From Acidobacteriota bacterium (GTDB taxonomy: Bacteria > Acidobacteriota > Terriglobia > Terriglobales > Acidobacteriaceae), in assembly GCA_021780075.1 (NCBI GenBank), contig JAJXZL010000032.1, positions 123,767 through 187,766 on the forward strand: DNA of 64,000 nt, read 5' to 3'. The position numbers and the translations under genes were made by a program. A model generated the notes under the pieces. It worked only from the letters and a program-made list of their open reading frames with translations, did no database searches and was not told the origin of the DNA. This document shows, piece by piece, positions 16,968 to 26,895 of the stretch. How positions within the stretch are numbered: position 1 is the first letter of the stretch; each line of letters opens with the position of its first letter.

Positions 16968-19202
16968 TTACTGCCGGCGTTCCCCGGGCAGCCAGCCGTG
17001 CTCTCGCAGGGACCGAAGCTGGCGGTGGAGAATTTCGACCTGCCTCTCCAGACGCACCAATTGACGCTCGCCGGGGTGATCCTCGAGCGGCGCCACCGGG
17101 GGCATTGCCTGCATGCCGGACTCAGGCCAGGGTGGCGCCACCGGGTGCGAGCTTGAGGTGGCCTGTTCTTCAAGCCAGGCAAGACGGCGGTCGAGCAGCT
17201 CAAGGCGGCTCTGCACCGTGCCGGACTGCTTCCACTCCCATTCGCCGTCCAGACTGGCGAGGGTCGTCACGCTCTGGGCAAGGCGGCGCAGATAGGTGAC
17301 AAAGGCCGTGGCAAACCGCGCAAAGGGCTGCCGGCGGGGCCAGCTTTCGGCCAGCATGCGCTCCAGCGACTCTTCCGCATCGTTGTTGGCCAGCCCGGTG
17401 GCGCGCCGTGCGTTGGCCAATAGACGCGAAGAGCGCACGCGGCCCCGCCAGCTTTCGGCCAATTGTGCCACGTAGCGGCGGTCGGCAGCGAGGCTGGCAC
17501 GCAAGAAGGCGGGTGCGCGGTCCCGCTCGTATGCGGGGAATAGAAAAATCATGGCGGCGACGGAGATGAGCGCGCCGGCGATGGTGTTCTCCGTCCGCAC
17601 CAGCGCAAGTTGCCAGTCTCCCGAGTAGGGCAGCCAGGCCAGCACAAAGGCCGGCGTCAGGAAGAACGCAAAGGCCGCGTAGCTGACCGGCATAATAGCC
17701 AGCGCCAGTAGCGCCAGCGGAAACAGCACGGCTGCGGTGGCGAGTTGGGAGTGCAGCGCGACGGCCAGCAGTGCAGCCAGAATGCCGCCGCCCACCGTGC
17801 CGCCGATGCGCTCCAGCCCGCGGCGCAGCGTGCCGGAGACGTGCGGCTGCAGCACGATGAGCGAGGTAAGCATCAGCCAGTAGCCGTGGTCGATGTGGAG
17901 CAGCAGGATCAGCGCTACATCCAGGCCGCAAACCAGCGCCACCCGCGTCGCATGGCGCAGAGTGAGCGATCTGGCAGTGAAGTTGGCAGTTAAAAGCTCC
18001 AGGCTCCAACCCGCGCGAAGCTGACCCAGCCGCTCATAAACATAGGCGAAGTGGCCGGTGGAGGCGTCAGGATGTGTGTAATCCGGAACAGGTGCCTTGC
18101 CAAGGCGCAACAGCGCCGCGCTTTCAATGGAGCCATCCAGCAGCGAGGCAGCCGCTGCCACCTGTGCGAGCAGGAAGCGGCTGGTGGCATCTGCGGTTCC
18201 AAGGCAGCCTTCCTGCGCATTGGGCAGCCCTTGCATCTCGACGCGCTTGGCGCGCGCGGTGTCCAGCGTTTCGCCGCGGTGGCGCACCAGCACTGAGGCC
18301 ACCCACAACGCGGCAGAGCGCAGTTCTTCCAGCCAGGAGAGGCTTCGGTCCAGGCTGGCGGAGCGGCCGGCGCCAGCCTCAGCCTCAAGATGCTCAGCCA
18401 TCGCCACAGTGCGGGCGATGAGCAGGTCGGCATGTTCCAGCAGGACAACCAGCTGGCGGCCGCGCGGTGTCTCAGCCCGCTGCTCGGCGCGTATGCCGGC
18501 CACGGCCTTCCAGCCGCGCTCCACCGCATGGCGGATGCGGTACTGGTGATGCTGCGCCAGGCGGTGCCACAGCGCGGCTCCCGGCTTGCGGCGGTTGGTC
18601 TGCTCACGGCTGGCGAGGTCGGTTACAGAGCCCAGAAAGGATGCCAACTCCCGGTAGCAGTCGCCCACGGCGGCACGGGCGGGGCGATAGGCGTCCAGCG
18701 GCCACAGAAAGAGCGAGAGCAGCGCGGCCCAGGCTCCGCCGGCCAGCAGCATCAGCGCCCAGCCCAGGGCCTCGCGCCAGTGAGCAGTGGGCGTGCCCAC
18801 GCCGCAGATAAAAATGACCTGCACCAGAATGCCGGCGGAGGAAAATGGCTGGCCCAGTACGGCCAGGTAGCTCCACAGGAAGCACCACAGCAACGTCACG
18901 GGCAGCGCCCAGTGCAGGCTGCCACCGGTAATGGCCCCCACGAACAGGCCGGCAGCGCCACCCAGCGAAAGCGTCACCAGGCTGCCCAGACGGGAGCGGT
19001 AGGGGCCTCCCGTGTCCGCAAGAATCGCCTCGAACCCCCCGAGCCCGGCCCAGCCAAGATTGGGTATCCCTGACAGATCGCCGAGGACCAGCGGCAGACA
19101 AAGCGCCACGGCTGCCCGCAGGCCGCGGAGCCAGTCCATCTGCCGGGCAAGGGCGACGGCACCGGTGCGCAGACGGAGCCAGGGTTGGCCGGCGGGCTTC
19201 AT
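16968..19202 (-). CDS. FUSC-family membrane transporter (aromatic acid exporter-like)
   Basis: A 744-residue inner-membrane protein with the duplicated layout of the FUSC/YccS family: a first block of about six membrane helices (residues 25-170), a long soluble helical region (about 180-400), a second block (about 415-560) starting RHATRVALVCGLDVALILLL, and a soluble C-terminal tail. The FUSC motif around GYWLMLTSLIVLQPHVSGTLRRGLERIGGT is split here as WLMLTSLIVLQP and RGLERIGGT. Family members export aromatic acids or similar compounds; the substrate is unknown. It lies 23 bases after purH on the same strand. Confidence 0.88.
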   Translation of the reverse strand: MKPAGQPWLRLRTGAVALARQMDWLRGLRAAVALCLPLVLGDLSGIPNLGWAGLGGFEAILADTGGPYRSRLGSLVTLSLGGAAGLFVGAITGGSLHWALPVTLLWCFLWSYLAVLGQPFSSAGILVQVIFICGVGTPTAHWREALGWALMLLAGGAWAALLSLFLWPLDAYRPARAAVGDCYRELASFLGSVTDLASREQTNRRKPGAALWHRLAQHHQYRIRHAVERGWKAVAGIRAEQRAETPRGRQLVVLLEHADLLIARTVAMAEHLEAEAGAGRSASLDRSLSWLEELRSAALWVASVLVRHRGETLDTARAKRVEMQGLPNAQEGCLGTADATSRFLLAQVAAAASLLDGSIESAALLRLGKAPVPDYTHPDASTGHFAYVYERLGQLRAGWSLELLTANFTARSLTLRHATRVALVCGLDVALILLLHIDHGYWLMLTSLIVLQPHVSGTLRRGLERIGGTVGGGILAALLAVALHSQLATAAVLFPLALLALAIMPVSYAAFAFFLTPAFVLAWLPYSGDWQLALVRTENTIAGALISVAAMIFLFPAYERDRAPAFLRASLAADRRYVAQLAESWRGRVRSSRLLANARRATGLANNDAEESLERMLAESWPRRQPFARFATAFVTYLRRLAQSVTTLASLDGEWEWKQSGTVQSRLELLDRRLAWLEEQATSSSHPVAPPWPESGMQAMPPVAPLEDHPGERQLVRLERQVEILHRQLRSLREHGWLPGERRQ

Positions 19203-19225
19203 GGCGCGATCATCAGGGTTCAGCC

Positions 19226-20800
19226 TCAGTGACGGAAGTGGCGGATGCCGGTAAAGACCATGGCCATGCCCAGCTTGTCGGCTGCGGCGATAACCTCTTC
19301 ATCGCGCATGGAGCCGCCTGGCTGGATTACCGCGGTTGCTCCGGCGGCGGCTATGGCTTCAAGGCCGTCAGGGAAGGGAAAGAATGCGTCCGAGGCAGCC
19401 ACCGTGCCCTTGAGCGGCAGCACGGCCTTCTGTGCGCCGAAGCGCGCAGCGTCTACACGGCTCATCTGACCTGCGCCGATGCCGATGGTCTGTCCGTCGC
19501 GGGCATAGACGATGGCGTTGGACTTGACGTGTTTGCAGACGCGCCATGCAAAGAGCAGGCTGCGCAGTTCCTCGGTGGTGGGCGGACGCCAGGTGACCAC
19601 CTTCAGCTCGGCCTTGGTGACGCGGCCTGTGTCGGCATCCTGCATCAACAGCCCGCCGGAAACATGCTTGACGACGGGGCGCTGTGGTGCGGCATGGACC
19701 TCGACGAGACGCAGATTTTTCTTGGCGGCGAAGCGCTCCCGGGCCTCGGGCGTGAAGGCAGGCGCAGCGATGGCCTCGACAAAGAGCTTTGAGATCTCCT
19801 CGGCGGCTGTGGCATCCACGGGACGGTTGATGCCGATGACGCCGCCAAAGGCCGAGACTGGGTCGCAGGCAAGAGCCTTCTGGTAGGCCTCCGGGATGGT
19901 GCCGCCGGTGGCTGCGCCGCAGGGGTTGGTGTGCTTGATGATGGCCACCATCGGCTCGTCAAATTCCTGCGTCAGTTCCCAGCAGGCGTCCAGATCGACA
20001 AGGTTGTTGAAACTGAGCTCCTTGCCCTGGAGTTGGGTTGCTCCCGCAATGCCCAGACCGGAGCCGTCGCTGTAGAGCGCGGCGCGCTGGTGGGGGTTTT
20101 CGCCGTAACGCAGCGACTGTGCGAGAGGGAAGTTGATGCGGAGTGTCGTGGGAAAGGACGCTCGATCCGGCGCGGCCGGCAACTCCGGTGCGGGCGCCTC
20201 GCCGATCTGGTCAAGGGTGTTGGCAATTGCCGTGTCGTAGGCGGCTGTGAGCGCAAAAGCCTGCCGGGCCATCCGCCAGCGGGTCTCGCGGCTCAGGCAG
20301 CCGCGCGTGGACTTCAGCTCCTGCATCAGCGCCGGATAGTCGGCGACGCGGGTCACAATGGCCACGTCCTCAAAATTTTTGGCTGCCGAGCGGACCATCG
20401 ACGGGCCGCCGATGTCGATGTTCTCGATCAGGTGGCCAAACGCAACGCCGGGCTGGGCCGCGGTCTTCTCAAAGGCGTACAGGTTCACCACCACCATATC
20501 GATGGGTTGAATGCCGTGGGCGGAAACGGCGGCTTCGTGCTCGGCGTTGCCGCGAATGTAAAGCAGCCCGCCATGCACGCGCGGGTGGAGTGTCTTGACG
20601 CGGCCGTCCAGCATCTCAGGAAAGCCGGTAAGGTCGCTGATGTCCTGTACCCCGAGGCCTGCCTCGCGCAGCGCACGCGCCGTTCCGCCGGTGGAGACCA
20701 GTTCCACCCCAAACTCTGCCAGTACTCGGGCAAAATCCACCAGCCCAGTCTTGTCAGTCACACTCAACAGCGCCCGCCGAATTCGCTTATCCGTGCCCAC
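19226..20800 (-). CDS. purH: Bifunctional AICAR formyltransferase/IMP cyclohydrolase
   Basis: A 524-residue cytosolic enzyme for the last two steps of IMP synthesis. The N-terminal cyclohydrolase domain begins [17 protein letters not shown] and contains STGGTARAL and [10 protein letters not shown]; the transformylase domain carries KHTNPCGAA and SDAFFPF. I chose GTG 20800, preceded by AGGAG 7 bases upstream; longer in-frame readings to 21283 run through the rhomboid promoter region and look non-coding. Length agrees with the family. FUSC follows 23 bases downstream. Confidence 0.95.
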   Translation of the reverse strand: MGTDKRIRRALLSVTDKTGLVDFARVLAEFGVELVSTGGTARALREAGLGVQDISDLTGFPEMLDGRVKTLHPRVHGGLLYIRGNAEHEAAVSAHGIQPIDMVVVNLYAFEKTAAQPGVAFGHLIENIDIGGPSMVRSAAKNFEDVAIVTRVADYPALMQELKSTRGCLSRETRWRMARQAFALTAAYDTAIANTLDQIGEAPAPELPAAPDRASFPTTLRINFPLAQSLRYGENPHQRAALYSDGSGLGIAGATQLQGKELSFNNLVDLDACWELTQEFDEPMVAIIKHTNPCGAATGGTIPEAYQKALACDPVSAFGGVIGINRPVDATAAEEISKLFVEAIAAPAFTPEARERFAAKKNLRLVEVHAAPQRPVVKHVSGGLLMQDADTGRVTKAELKVVTWRPPTTEELRSLLFAWRVCKHVKSNAIVYARDGQTIGIGAGQMSRVDAARFGAQKAVLPLKGTVAASDAFFPFPDGLEAIAAAGATAVIQPGGSMRDEEVIAAADKLGMAMVFTGIRHFRH

Positions 20801-20977
20801 AGTTTCGCTCCTGTCAGGTCCGGCTTGCCGGAGGCGTAGTGCAGTGCCGCCCGCAGCTTGGACCATATACCAGACTACAACCATCCCCCTTGCGACCCAA
20901 ACGCAGGGGGTACGGAGATTTATGGCTGGCGAGTCGATCCTGCGTACACCGTTCGGCTGGCCCAAAAATGCATTACG

Positions 20978-21835
20978 ATGAAAGATATGGGCAGTCATCC
21001 CCCCGTTCCCGAACCGGAGATTCTGCCTCCGGGGCTTCGCAATGATGTTCCGCAGCAGCCGGTGCGCCGGCGGCCCCAGTGGGCCTTGTCTCCAGCCACC
21101 TATCTTCTCGTCGGCATCAACTGCCTCGTCTTCCTGGCCATGGCCGCGCGCGGGGTGAGCCTGAGCAGTCCCACCGGAAATCAATTGATGCAATGGGGGG
21201 CAGGCAACGCGGGAGCAGTGCTGAACGGCGGCGAGTGGTGGCGGATTGTGACCGCCATGTTCGTCCATGTCGGCATCCTTCACCTGGGACTCAATATGTG
21301 GTGCCTTTGGAACCTGGGCCTGCTGGCCGAGCCGCTGCTGGGTACTGCCGGTGTAATCGCCGTCTACGTTCTCACGGGCGCGGCGGGCAACATGCTTTCC
21401 ACCTTTGTGAACTGGGTGTCATATCACGGCGCGAGCAGCGCGGGCATGGTGGACTACGGTCCGGTGGGTGCGGGCGCTTCCGGCGCTGTATTCGGCATTG
21501 CCGGTGCGCTGATCGTGCTGCTCAAGTCGCGCAGGTTGCCCGTGCCGCCCTTTGAACTGCGCAAGCTGCGTAAGTCCGTGATTTACTTTGCCGCGGTTAA
21601 CCTCGTGATCGGCTTCTCTATCAGCTTCGGTACTAGGGTCATGGGCTCAGGGTTGAGCATCGATAACATGGCGCACCTGGGCGGCTTTAGCTCCGGGCTG
21701 CTTTTTGCAGCGCCGCTGGTGCCCAGGCTCGGCTCGCCGCGCAAGCTGTTTGAGAACCGCCTTCGCATTGCAACCATCATGATCGTCGGACTGCTGGTGT
21801 TGTTTGGATTTTTCCTGGCGCAACTGCCGGGATAA
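20978..21835 (+). CDS. Rhomboid-family intramembrane serine protease
   Basis: A 285-residue membrane protein. After a cytosolic proline-rich N-terminus (1-38), helices contain the rhomboid marks H97-x4-H102-x3-N106 ([10 protein letters not shown]), the nucleophile S168 in [10 protein letters not shown] and the partner H233 in NMAHLGGF. A loop of about 25 residues ([14 protein letters not shown]) comes just before the GASG helix. ATG 20978 or 20987 may be the start; no Shine-Dalgarno is evident. It is divergent from purH. Substrates are unknown. Confidence 0.92.
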   Translation: MKDMGSHPPVPEPEILPPGLRNDVPQQPVRRRPQWALSPATYLLVGINCLVFLAMAARGVSLSSPTGNQLMQWGAGNAGAVLNGGEWWRIVTAMFVHVGILHLGLNMWCLWNLGLLAEPLLGTAGVIAVYVLTGAAGNMLSTFVNWVSYHGASSAGMVDYGPVGAGASGAVFGIAGALIVLLKSRRLPVPPFELRKLRKSVIYFAAVNLVIGFSISFGTRVMGSGLSIDNMAHLGGFSSGLLFAAPLVPRLGSPRKLFENRLRIATIMIVGLLVLFGFFLAQLPG

Positions 21836-21946
21836 GAGCTTTGGCGATTGATCCTGTGGCATCAGGCTACGTCGTCGTTGTAGCGCATGTGCGAGAATGT
21901 TTGCTAAGCGCTGGCCGCTTCAGTCCAACGCCCCCGGAGGAATCCC

Positions 21947-22906
21947 ATGGAACGTCGTGATTTCATCAAGCAGGCTGCTGTTACTGCGGCCGCTGTCGCA
22001 TCCAGCAGCCAGCTGAACGCGTCGGCCAAGACGCCCTCCAACCCCATCGCCCGCCGCACGTTGGGCAAGACGGGCGAGAAGCTTTCCATCATCGGTTTTG
22101 GCGGAATCGTGGTGATGGACGAAACGACCGGCGAGGCCTCGAACATCGTGGCCGAGGCCGTGGATCGCGGCATTAACTACTTCGATGTTGCGCCAAGCTA
22201 CGGCAACGCGCAGGAGCGGCTTGGCCCCGCGCTGGCGCCGTACCGCAAGAACTGCTTCCTGGCCTGCAAAACCGATGGCCGCATGAAGGACGACTCACGC
22301 AAGCAACTGGAAGAGTCGCTGCGCCTGCTCAAGACGGATCATGTTGACCTTTACCAGTTTCACGCGCTCACCAAGATGACCGACCTGGACAAGGTGCTGG
22401 GGCCGGGCGGCGCGATGGAAACCATGGAGGCCGCGAAGAAGGAAGGCAAGATCCGTTATATCGGCTTCTCAGTCCATTCAGCGGAAACCGCGCTGGCGGC
22501 CATGGACCGCTACAACTTCGACACCATTCTTTTCCCGCTCAACTGGGTGCTGTTCACGCAGGCCGGCTTTGGCCCGCAGATTCTGAAGAAGGCGCAGGAG
22601 AAGAACATGGGCATCCTGGCGCTGAAGGGCATGGCTAAGACCGTGTGGCCTGCGGGGCAAAAGGAGCATCTACAGCCCAAGTGCTGGTATCAGCCGGCTG
22701 CGTTTCCCAGTGAGGCCTCGCTTGGTCTGCGGTGGACGCTGAGCCACCCAATTACGGCTGCCATTCCGCCGGGCGATGAGCGGTATTTTCGGCTGGCGAT
22801 GGATGTGGCGCAAAGCTACAAGCCGCTTGAAGCGCATGAAGAGCAGGCGTTGCTGTCCGGCGGGCACGGCGTAGAGCCGATCTTCCATCTGGGCAATGAC
22901 GTTTAA
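21947..22906 (+). CDS. Tat-exported aldo/keto reductase
   Basis: A 319-residue protein. A twin-arginine leader (ERRDFIKQAAVTAAAV) suggests folded export, followed by a full aldo/keto reductase barrel. The catalytic tetrad is present as D80, Y85, K108 and H139 (YFDVAPSYG, ACKTDG, QFHAL). These enzymes reduce carbonyls with NADPH; an exported version is common in Acidobacteriota and Bacteroidota but its physiological substrate is not known. CGGAGGAATCCC before ATG is a strong ribosome site. It stands alone with a terminator hairpin just downstream. Confidence 0.92.
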   Translation: MERRDFIKQAAVTAAAVASSSQLNASAKTPSNPIARRTLGKTGEKLSIIGFGGIVVMDETTGEASNIVAEAVDRGINYFDVAPSYGNAQERLGPALAPYRKNCFLACKTDGRMKDDSRKQLEESLRLLKTDHVDLYQFHALTKMTDLDKVLGPGGAMETMEAAKKEGKIRYIGFSVHSAETALAAMDRYNFDTILFPLNWVLFTQAGFGPQILKKAQEKNMGILALKGMAKTVWPAGQKEHLQPKCWYQPAAFPSEASLGLRWTLSHPITAAIPPGDERYFRLAMDVAQSYKPLEAHEEQALLSGGHGVEPIFHLGNDV

Positions 22907-22933
22907 GCGCCCGCCAGAAGCGTAAACACCAGT

Positions 22934-22980
22934 ACGGCTGGTCAGGGATGGAGCGTTGCGCTCGGTTCTTGACCAGCCGT
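22934..22980. terminator. Long-loop hairpin between convergent genes
   Basis: Perfect 11-bp arms (ACGGCTGGTCA at 22934-22944 and its complement at 22970-22980) with a 25-base loop, in the 110-bp gap between the convergent aldo/keto reductase and XRE genes. No long T-run follows, so termination efficiency is uncertain. Confidence 0.55.
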
Positions 22981-23016
22981 TTCAGCGTCTGAAGCCGTCT
23001 GCAACGCTGCGCGCTG

Positions 23017-23367
23017 TTAGCGCACCGCAGTGGCGGCGAACTTCTTGACCATGGCCAGCAGAAGCTTGCGGTCGCTCTCGTTCAGGTTGGACGAGTAACG
23101 CCGAATCTGCGTGAGAAAGCGCAGCTCGTCGTCTGAAAGCTTCTGGGTGTTCAACTGGCGGCCCGGTGAGTCGTCAGAAAAGAAGTGGGCGATGGGCAAA
23201 TCGAGGGCTGAGGCAATCTTTGACAGTGTGTCCAGCGATGGTACGGTGTGGCCGTTTTCCACGCGGGACAGGTAGCAGCGCAGAAGCCCCGTTTTCTTCT
23301 CGATATCCCCTTGCGAAAGCCCCTTCTGGAGCCTGTGCGCTCGGATAATGGTGCCAATCTTCATCAT
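23017..23367 (-). CDS. XRE-family transcriptional regulator
   Basis: A 116-residue DNA-binding protein. A Cro/CI-type helix-turn-helix spans about residues 5-62: LQKGLSQGDIEKKTGLLRCYLSRVENG forms the two HTH helices (quoted parts LSQGDIEKKTG and CYLSRVENG), followed by PSLDTLSKIASALDLP. A charged C-terminal helix region (SSNLNESDRKLLLAMVKKF) may mediate dimerisation. No ligand-binding domain is attached and no target site is obvious. It stands alone. Confidence 0.88.
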   Translation of the reverse strand: MMKIGTIIRAHRLQKGLSQGDIEKKTGLLRCYLSRVENGHTVPSLDTLSKIASALDLPIAHFFSDDSPGRQLNTQKLSDDELRFLTQIRRYSSNLNESDRKLLLAMVKKFAATAVR

Positions 23368-23528
23368 GGGAGAGGTCCTGTCTGCGAGCTGCCGGGCATG
23401 ATCTCCACGACTAGCTACCAGAGAGTTATTGGCTTAAGGGTTAACACGCCCCGCGCCCGAATGCAAGCGGAATTGTTGCCCTGCCGCGCATGACGAGCCT
23501 TCCGCGGCAGGTATGGGGCAAATCGCCT

Positions 23529-24281
23529 CTACTTTCCAAGCTGCGCTGCAAAGAACTGGTCGATCCGGGCAAGCGCGTCGGAAGCGTCCTCCGCACGGTA
23601 GCCGCTCTTGTTGTTGGGATTCTCAAAGGCATGGCCAGCCAGGGGGTAGATTTTCGCATCCACGGGCTTGCCGAGCGACTCCATGGCCGCCTCGAACGCA
23701 TGGACCGCATCGGGTGGAATGCCCTGATCTTTGCCGCCAAAGTTGCCCAGCACCGCCGCGTGAATCTTCGCCAGGGCGGCTTTGTCGGTGGCCAGCGCGC
23801 CGTAGTTGATGGCGACGGCCTTGAGCGCGGGCTCGGCGATGGCAAGTTGCAGCGCGTAGCCGCCGCCCATGCACCAGCCTACGGCGCCAATGCGATTCGC
23901 CTTCACGTCCCTGCGGGTTTGCAGATAAGTAAACGCGGCGACCAGGTCCTGTACGCCCTGATCCTGCGGAAGCCCGCGAGAGAGCTCATGCGCCATCTCA
24001 GGGTCGTTGGCCACCTTGCCGCGGTAGAGATCAACGGCCAGCGCCACGTAGCCCTTGGCTGCGTAGCCGGCCGCCTCCTGCTTGATCCAGTCGTTTAATC
24101 CCCACCACTCGTGGATGACGACAAGCGCCGGGTGCGGACCTGCGCCCTGGGGCAGATAGAGCACGCCTTGGGCCGTGCCGGCGCCACTGGGAAAGGTAAT
24201 GGCCTGCTGTGCGCGCGCGTTCACGGCAAATGCTGCCAGCAGGACGGGGATTGCACAAAGGAAGAGACGGATAGTTTTCAT
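23529..24281 (-). CDS. Exported dienelactone-hydrolase family protein
   Basis: A 250-residue alpha/beta hydrolase. A signal peptide occupies residues 1-24 (ending NARA), then come the DLH features: E58 in IHEWWGLN, the nucleophile C137 in GWCMGGGY, D185 in GGKDQGIP and H217 in AGHAFENP. Classical members open dienelactone in chloroaromatic degradation, but exported relatives of unknown substrate are widespread. The start ATG 24281 is preceded by GAGG about 9 bases upstream; a longer in-frame reading to 24491 is not supported. Confidence 0.9.
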   Translation of the reverse strand: MKTIRLFLCAIPVLLAAFAVNARAQQAITFPSGAGTAQGVLYLPQGAGPHPALVVIHEWWGLNDWIKQEAAGYAAKGYVALAVDLYRGKVANDPEMAHELSRGLPQDQGVQDLVAAFTYLQTRRDVKANRIGAVGWCMGGGYALQLAIAEPALKAVAINYGALATDKAALAKIHAAVLGNFGGKDQGIPPDAVHAFEAAMESLGKPVDAKIYPLAGHAFENPNNKSGYRAEDASDALARIDQFFAAQLGK

Positions 24282-24494
24282 GGGGCGACCTCGATTGAGT
24301 ACGACGATTGCCAATGCGGGGAAAGACTCAACAATCGCAGAGAATTTACACGAAAAGCAAATCTCCCTGCCGGAATACGAATGATAGACGCTACCGATAA
24401 TGAAGCGCAGCGGCCTGTGGATGAGGCATGAACTGCTCCCCAGGGCTTGCCAGCATTGTCTCCTGTGCGCAAGCGTGCTTGCCTTGCCCACACG

Positions 24495-24695
24495 TCATGC
24501 GGAGGGATCGCAATTGCCCGCTTTCGCGTCCCCATCGGCAGCAGGCGCGTTGCCATAAGGGCAGTGTCGGCAACCGGAGCCGCAGCACCTTCCACGCTTC
24601 AGATGATAGGCCGCTGTAAAGACCATGTACGGCCCGTCGAAATAATAGTCTTCAGCGGTGAGCGCTGGCGTCGGTGCTGGTGGAGTGTGTCCCAT
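24495..24695 (-). CDS. DUF5522-like small cysteine-rich protein
   Basis: A 66-residue protein with the compact conserved core DYYFDG..MVFTAAYHLKRGRCCGSGCRHCPYG, matching short DUF5522 proteins. Four cysteines and a histidine (C-C-x-x-x-C-x-H-C) suggest a metal or redox site. The tail is variable. No Shine-Dalgarno is seen before ATG 24695. It is divergent from kdsC across a 65-bp gap. Function unknown. Confidence 0.8.
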   Translation of the reverse strand: MGHTPPAPTPALTAEDYYFDGPYMVFTAAYHLKRGRCCGSGCRHCPYGNAPAADGDAKAGNCDPSA

Positions 24696-24760
24696 TGATC
24701 TATTTTCGCGTACCCGGCCGCGCGGATTCTGTCCCGCCGCAATGCAGTTAAAATTGTTGC

Positions 24761-25429
24761 ATGACAGTCACCGCGCAGGATCGCGCCCGCCCAATCAAAA
24801 TTATTCTCTTTGACGTCGACGGCGTTTTAACCGACGGCAGCATCTGGCTGGTTCCAGGGCCGGGGCCGGCGGCGAGCAGCCCGGCGACACAGGCTCACCT
24901 GTCGCAGCACGACGGCCAGGCCGGCTTCGGCATTCAATCCACCACCATGGTAGAAGCCAAGGGTTTTAATGCGCATGACGGCACAGCCATTTCGTTGGCG
25001 CGGCTGGGCGGCATGAAGTGCGGCGTCATCACCAAGCGCATCAGTGAAACGGTCGCCCTGCGCGCCCGCGACCTGAAGCTGGAATTCGTGTACATGGGGC
25101 AATCCTTCAAGATGCGCGCGGTGCGCGAAATCATGCAGAAGGAAGGCGTGACTCTAGAAGAGATTGCGTATGTGGGCGACGATGTAATTGACCTGCCGGT
25201 GATGCGCGAGTGTGGCTTTGCCGTGGCCGTGGCAAATGCCCGCGAACAGGTCAAGACCGCAGCGCACTATGTGACACCCAACCCCGGTGGATATGGTGCG
25301 GGGCGTGATGCCGTTGAGTTCATTCTTGAAGCCAAGGGTATTCTCAACAAGGTCATCGAGGAGTACATCGACGAACGCAATCCGATGGCGCCGTCGATGG
25401 ACATTGGCAAGGGCGGAGACTTGGCGTAG
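24761..25429 (+). CDS. kdsC: 3-deoxy-D-manno-octulosonate 8-phosphate phosphatase (KdsC-like)
   Basis: A 222-residue HAD phosphatase. The metal/nucleophile motif DVDGVLTDG has D18 and D20, and the C-terminal YVGDDVIDLPVM is present. KdsC makes KDO for lipopolysaccharide. Compared with usual KdsC of about 170-190 residues there is an inserted stretch (about 30-65, PGPGPAASSPATQ and following) between motif I and the FNAHDG element, and a C-terminal extension. TAAAAT at 24749-24754 is 6 bases before the ATG, which suggests leaderless transcription. Other HAD substrates cannot be excluded. Confidence 0.82.
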   Translation: MTVTAQDRARPIKIILFDVDGVLTDGSIWLVPGPGPAASSPATQAHLSQHDGQAGFGIQSTTMVEAKGFNAHDGTAISLARLGGMKCGVITKRISETVALRARDLKLEFVYMGQSFKMRAVREIMQKEGVTLEEIAYVGDDVIDLPVMRECGFAVAVANAREQVKTAAHYVTPNPGGYGAGRDAVEFILEAKGILNKVIEEYIDERNPMAPSMDIGKGGDLA

Positions 25430-25475
25430 CGCGGCTGGCCGCCGGTGCCGCAATAAGGATGGCGCAGGTTTGTGG

Positions 25476-25648
25476 ATGAAACGTCGGCGCGGCGTTCACC
25501 GCTCGATTAAAAAACCGAAGACAGCCATCGACGACTTCATCGACCACTACACTCGCGATCCAAAACCCTTTATCGGGCCAAAACCGCAGACCAGATCCTC
25601 AATTCCGCCACTCGCTTTTGCGGGCAAATGAAGGACGCAGGACGCTAG
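25476..25648 (+). pseudogene. IS630-family transposase C-terminal remnant, frameshifted
   Basis: Reading from 25476 gives KRRRGVHRSIKKPKTAIDDF..HYTRDPKPFI, which matches the last part of IS630-type transposases (RGVHRSV..., NPKPFVW). At about 25573-25580 one base is missing relative to the expected frame; in the shifted frame the text continues KTADQILNSATRFCGQMK to a TAG at 25646-25648, again as in IS630 ends. Only about 55 residues of the usual 300 or more remain, and no terminal repeats are seen. It is a scrap of a decayed insertion between kdsC and the small gene at 25645. Confidence 0.75.
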
Positions 25649-25845
25649 ATCTCCGGGTAGAAGTCGAAAAAGGCGTCCAGGCTTTGCTTGAGCTGATGTT
25701 CGATCTGCTCGCGTGAGCCCTCCAGCACGTGCATGGTGACGTGTGCCTCGTGGCCGTTGGCCAGCTTCAGCGTTGCATCGTGAATCTCTGCGACTTCACC
25801 TTCGGGCAGGAGCCGCATTCCGTAGATCAGAGTCAGATTGGCCAT
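25645..25845 (-). CDS. Small hypothetical protein
   Basis: A 66-residue protein starting MANLTLIYGMRLLPEGEVAEIHDATL; I cannot name a family. It is predicted alpha/beta with a charged C-terminal helix (GSREQIEHQLKQSLDAFFDF). Start options are ATG 25845, 25851 or 25854; a TATAAG hexamer at 25860-25855 sits right before them, so a leaderless or very short leader mRNA is possible. It is divergent from trxB. Confidence 0.65.
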   Translation of the reverse strand: MANLTLIYGMRLLPEGEVAEIHDATLKLANGHEAHVTMHVLEGSREQIEHQLKQSLDAFFDFYPEI

Positions 25846-25934
25846 GTGCATCATCTTATAGTGGATTGGCAAAGATCGAAGGCGCGCCGGGCTACAGGCG
25901 GGCGCCTGCGTCTACAATCAACATGGGAAATCAC

Positions 25935-26885
25935 ATGACAGCAGAGACTCGCGAAACCGTTATCCTCGGCTCCGGCTGCGCCGGACTCACGGCAGCCATC
26001 TACACTGGTCGCGCCGGCCTGAAACCGCTGGTGCTTGAGGGCCACGAACCCGGCGGCCAGCTCTCCATTACCACGCTGGTTGAGAATTTTCCCGGCTGGC
26101 CTGAGGGTATCCAGGGGCCGGAACTGATTGCCAACATGAAGCAGCAGGCCGAGCGCTTTGGAGCCAGCTTCCAGCTTGCGCACCTCAGCTCAGTGGACTT
26201 GAGCGTTCACCCGTACCGGCTACAGACCTCGGCGGGCGAAATCTGCACGCGCACGTTGATTGTCGCCTCCGGCGCCAGCGCGCGCTGGCTGGGGCTGCCC
26301 AGCGAGCAGGCGCTCATCGGCCACGGCGTTTCAAGCTGCGCCACCTGCGATGGCTTCTTCTTCCGCGGCAAGGAGATTGCCGTGGTCGGCGGCGGCGACT
26401 CCGCCATGGAAGAGGCGTTGTTTCTCACGCGCTTTGCCAGCAAGGTCACGCTGATCCACCGCCGCGACGGCTTCCGCGCTTCCAAGATTATGCTGGAGCG
26501 CGCCATGGCGCATCCCAACATCGAATTGCGCACCAACACGGTGGTCGAGGAGGTTCTGGGCGTTGAAGAGCACGAAGTGAAGGGTCTGCGCGTGCGCGAC
26601 GTGATGACCGGCAACGTCTCCACGATTCCCGTAAGTGGGCTTTTTCTCGGCATCGGCCATGAGCCCAATGCCCGCATGTTCGCCGGACAGATGGATCTGG
26701 ACGAGGACGGCTACATTCGCACCAGGGACAACGTTCTCACCACGCACAACGGCAAAGTGGTGCCCGGCGTGTTTGCCTGCGGAGACGTGCAGGACCGCCG
26801 CTATCGCCAGGCCATTACTGCCGCGGGTTCGGGCTGCATGGCGGCGCTTGAAGTGGAGAAGTTCCTTCAGGAACACGGGCGCTGA
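25935..26885 (+). CDS. trxB: Thioredoxin-disulfide reductase
   Basis: A 316-residue flavoprotein that passes electrons from NADPH to thioredoxin. The FAD-binding start reads ILGSGCAGLTAAIY; most TrxB have Pro where this has Cys15. The redox pair is C135-A-T-C138, the NADPH-binding motif is VVGGGDSAMEE, and the C-terminal FAD motif is FACGDVQD. ATG 25935 has GGGA 5-8 bases upstream; ATG 25923 is also in frame and lies 4 bases after a TACAAT hexamer. This gene could supply reducing power to the small CxxC protein at 54518, but that is inference. Confidence 0.94.
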   Translation: MTAETRETVILGSGCAGLTAAIYTGRAGLKPLVLEGHEPGGQLSITTLVENFPGWPEGIQGPELIANMKQQAERFGASFQLAHLSSVDLSVHPYRLQTSAGEICTRTLIVASGASARWLGLPSEQALIGHGVSSCATCDGFFFRGKEIAVVGGGDSAMEEALFLTRFASKVTLIHRRDGFRASKIMLERAMAHPNIELRTNTVVEEVLGVEEHEVKGLRVRDVMTGNVSTIPVSGLFLGIGHEPNARMFAGQMDLDEDGYIRTRDNVLTTHNGKVVPGVFACGDVQDRRYRQAITAAGSGCMAALEVEKFLQEHGR

Positions 26886-26895
26886 AGCAGCGCCC

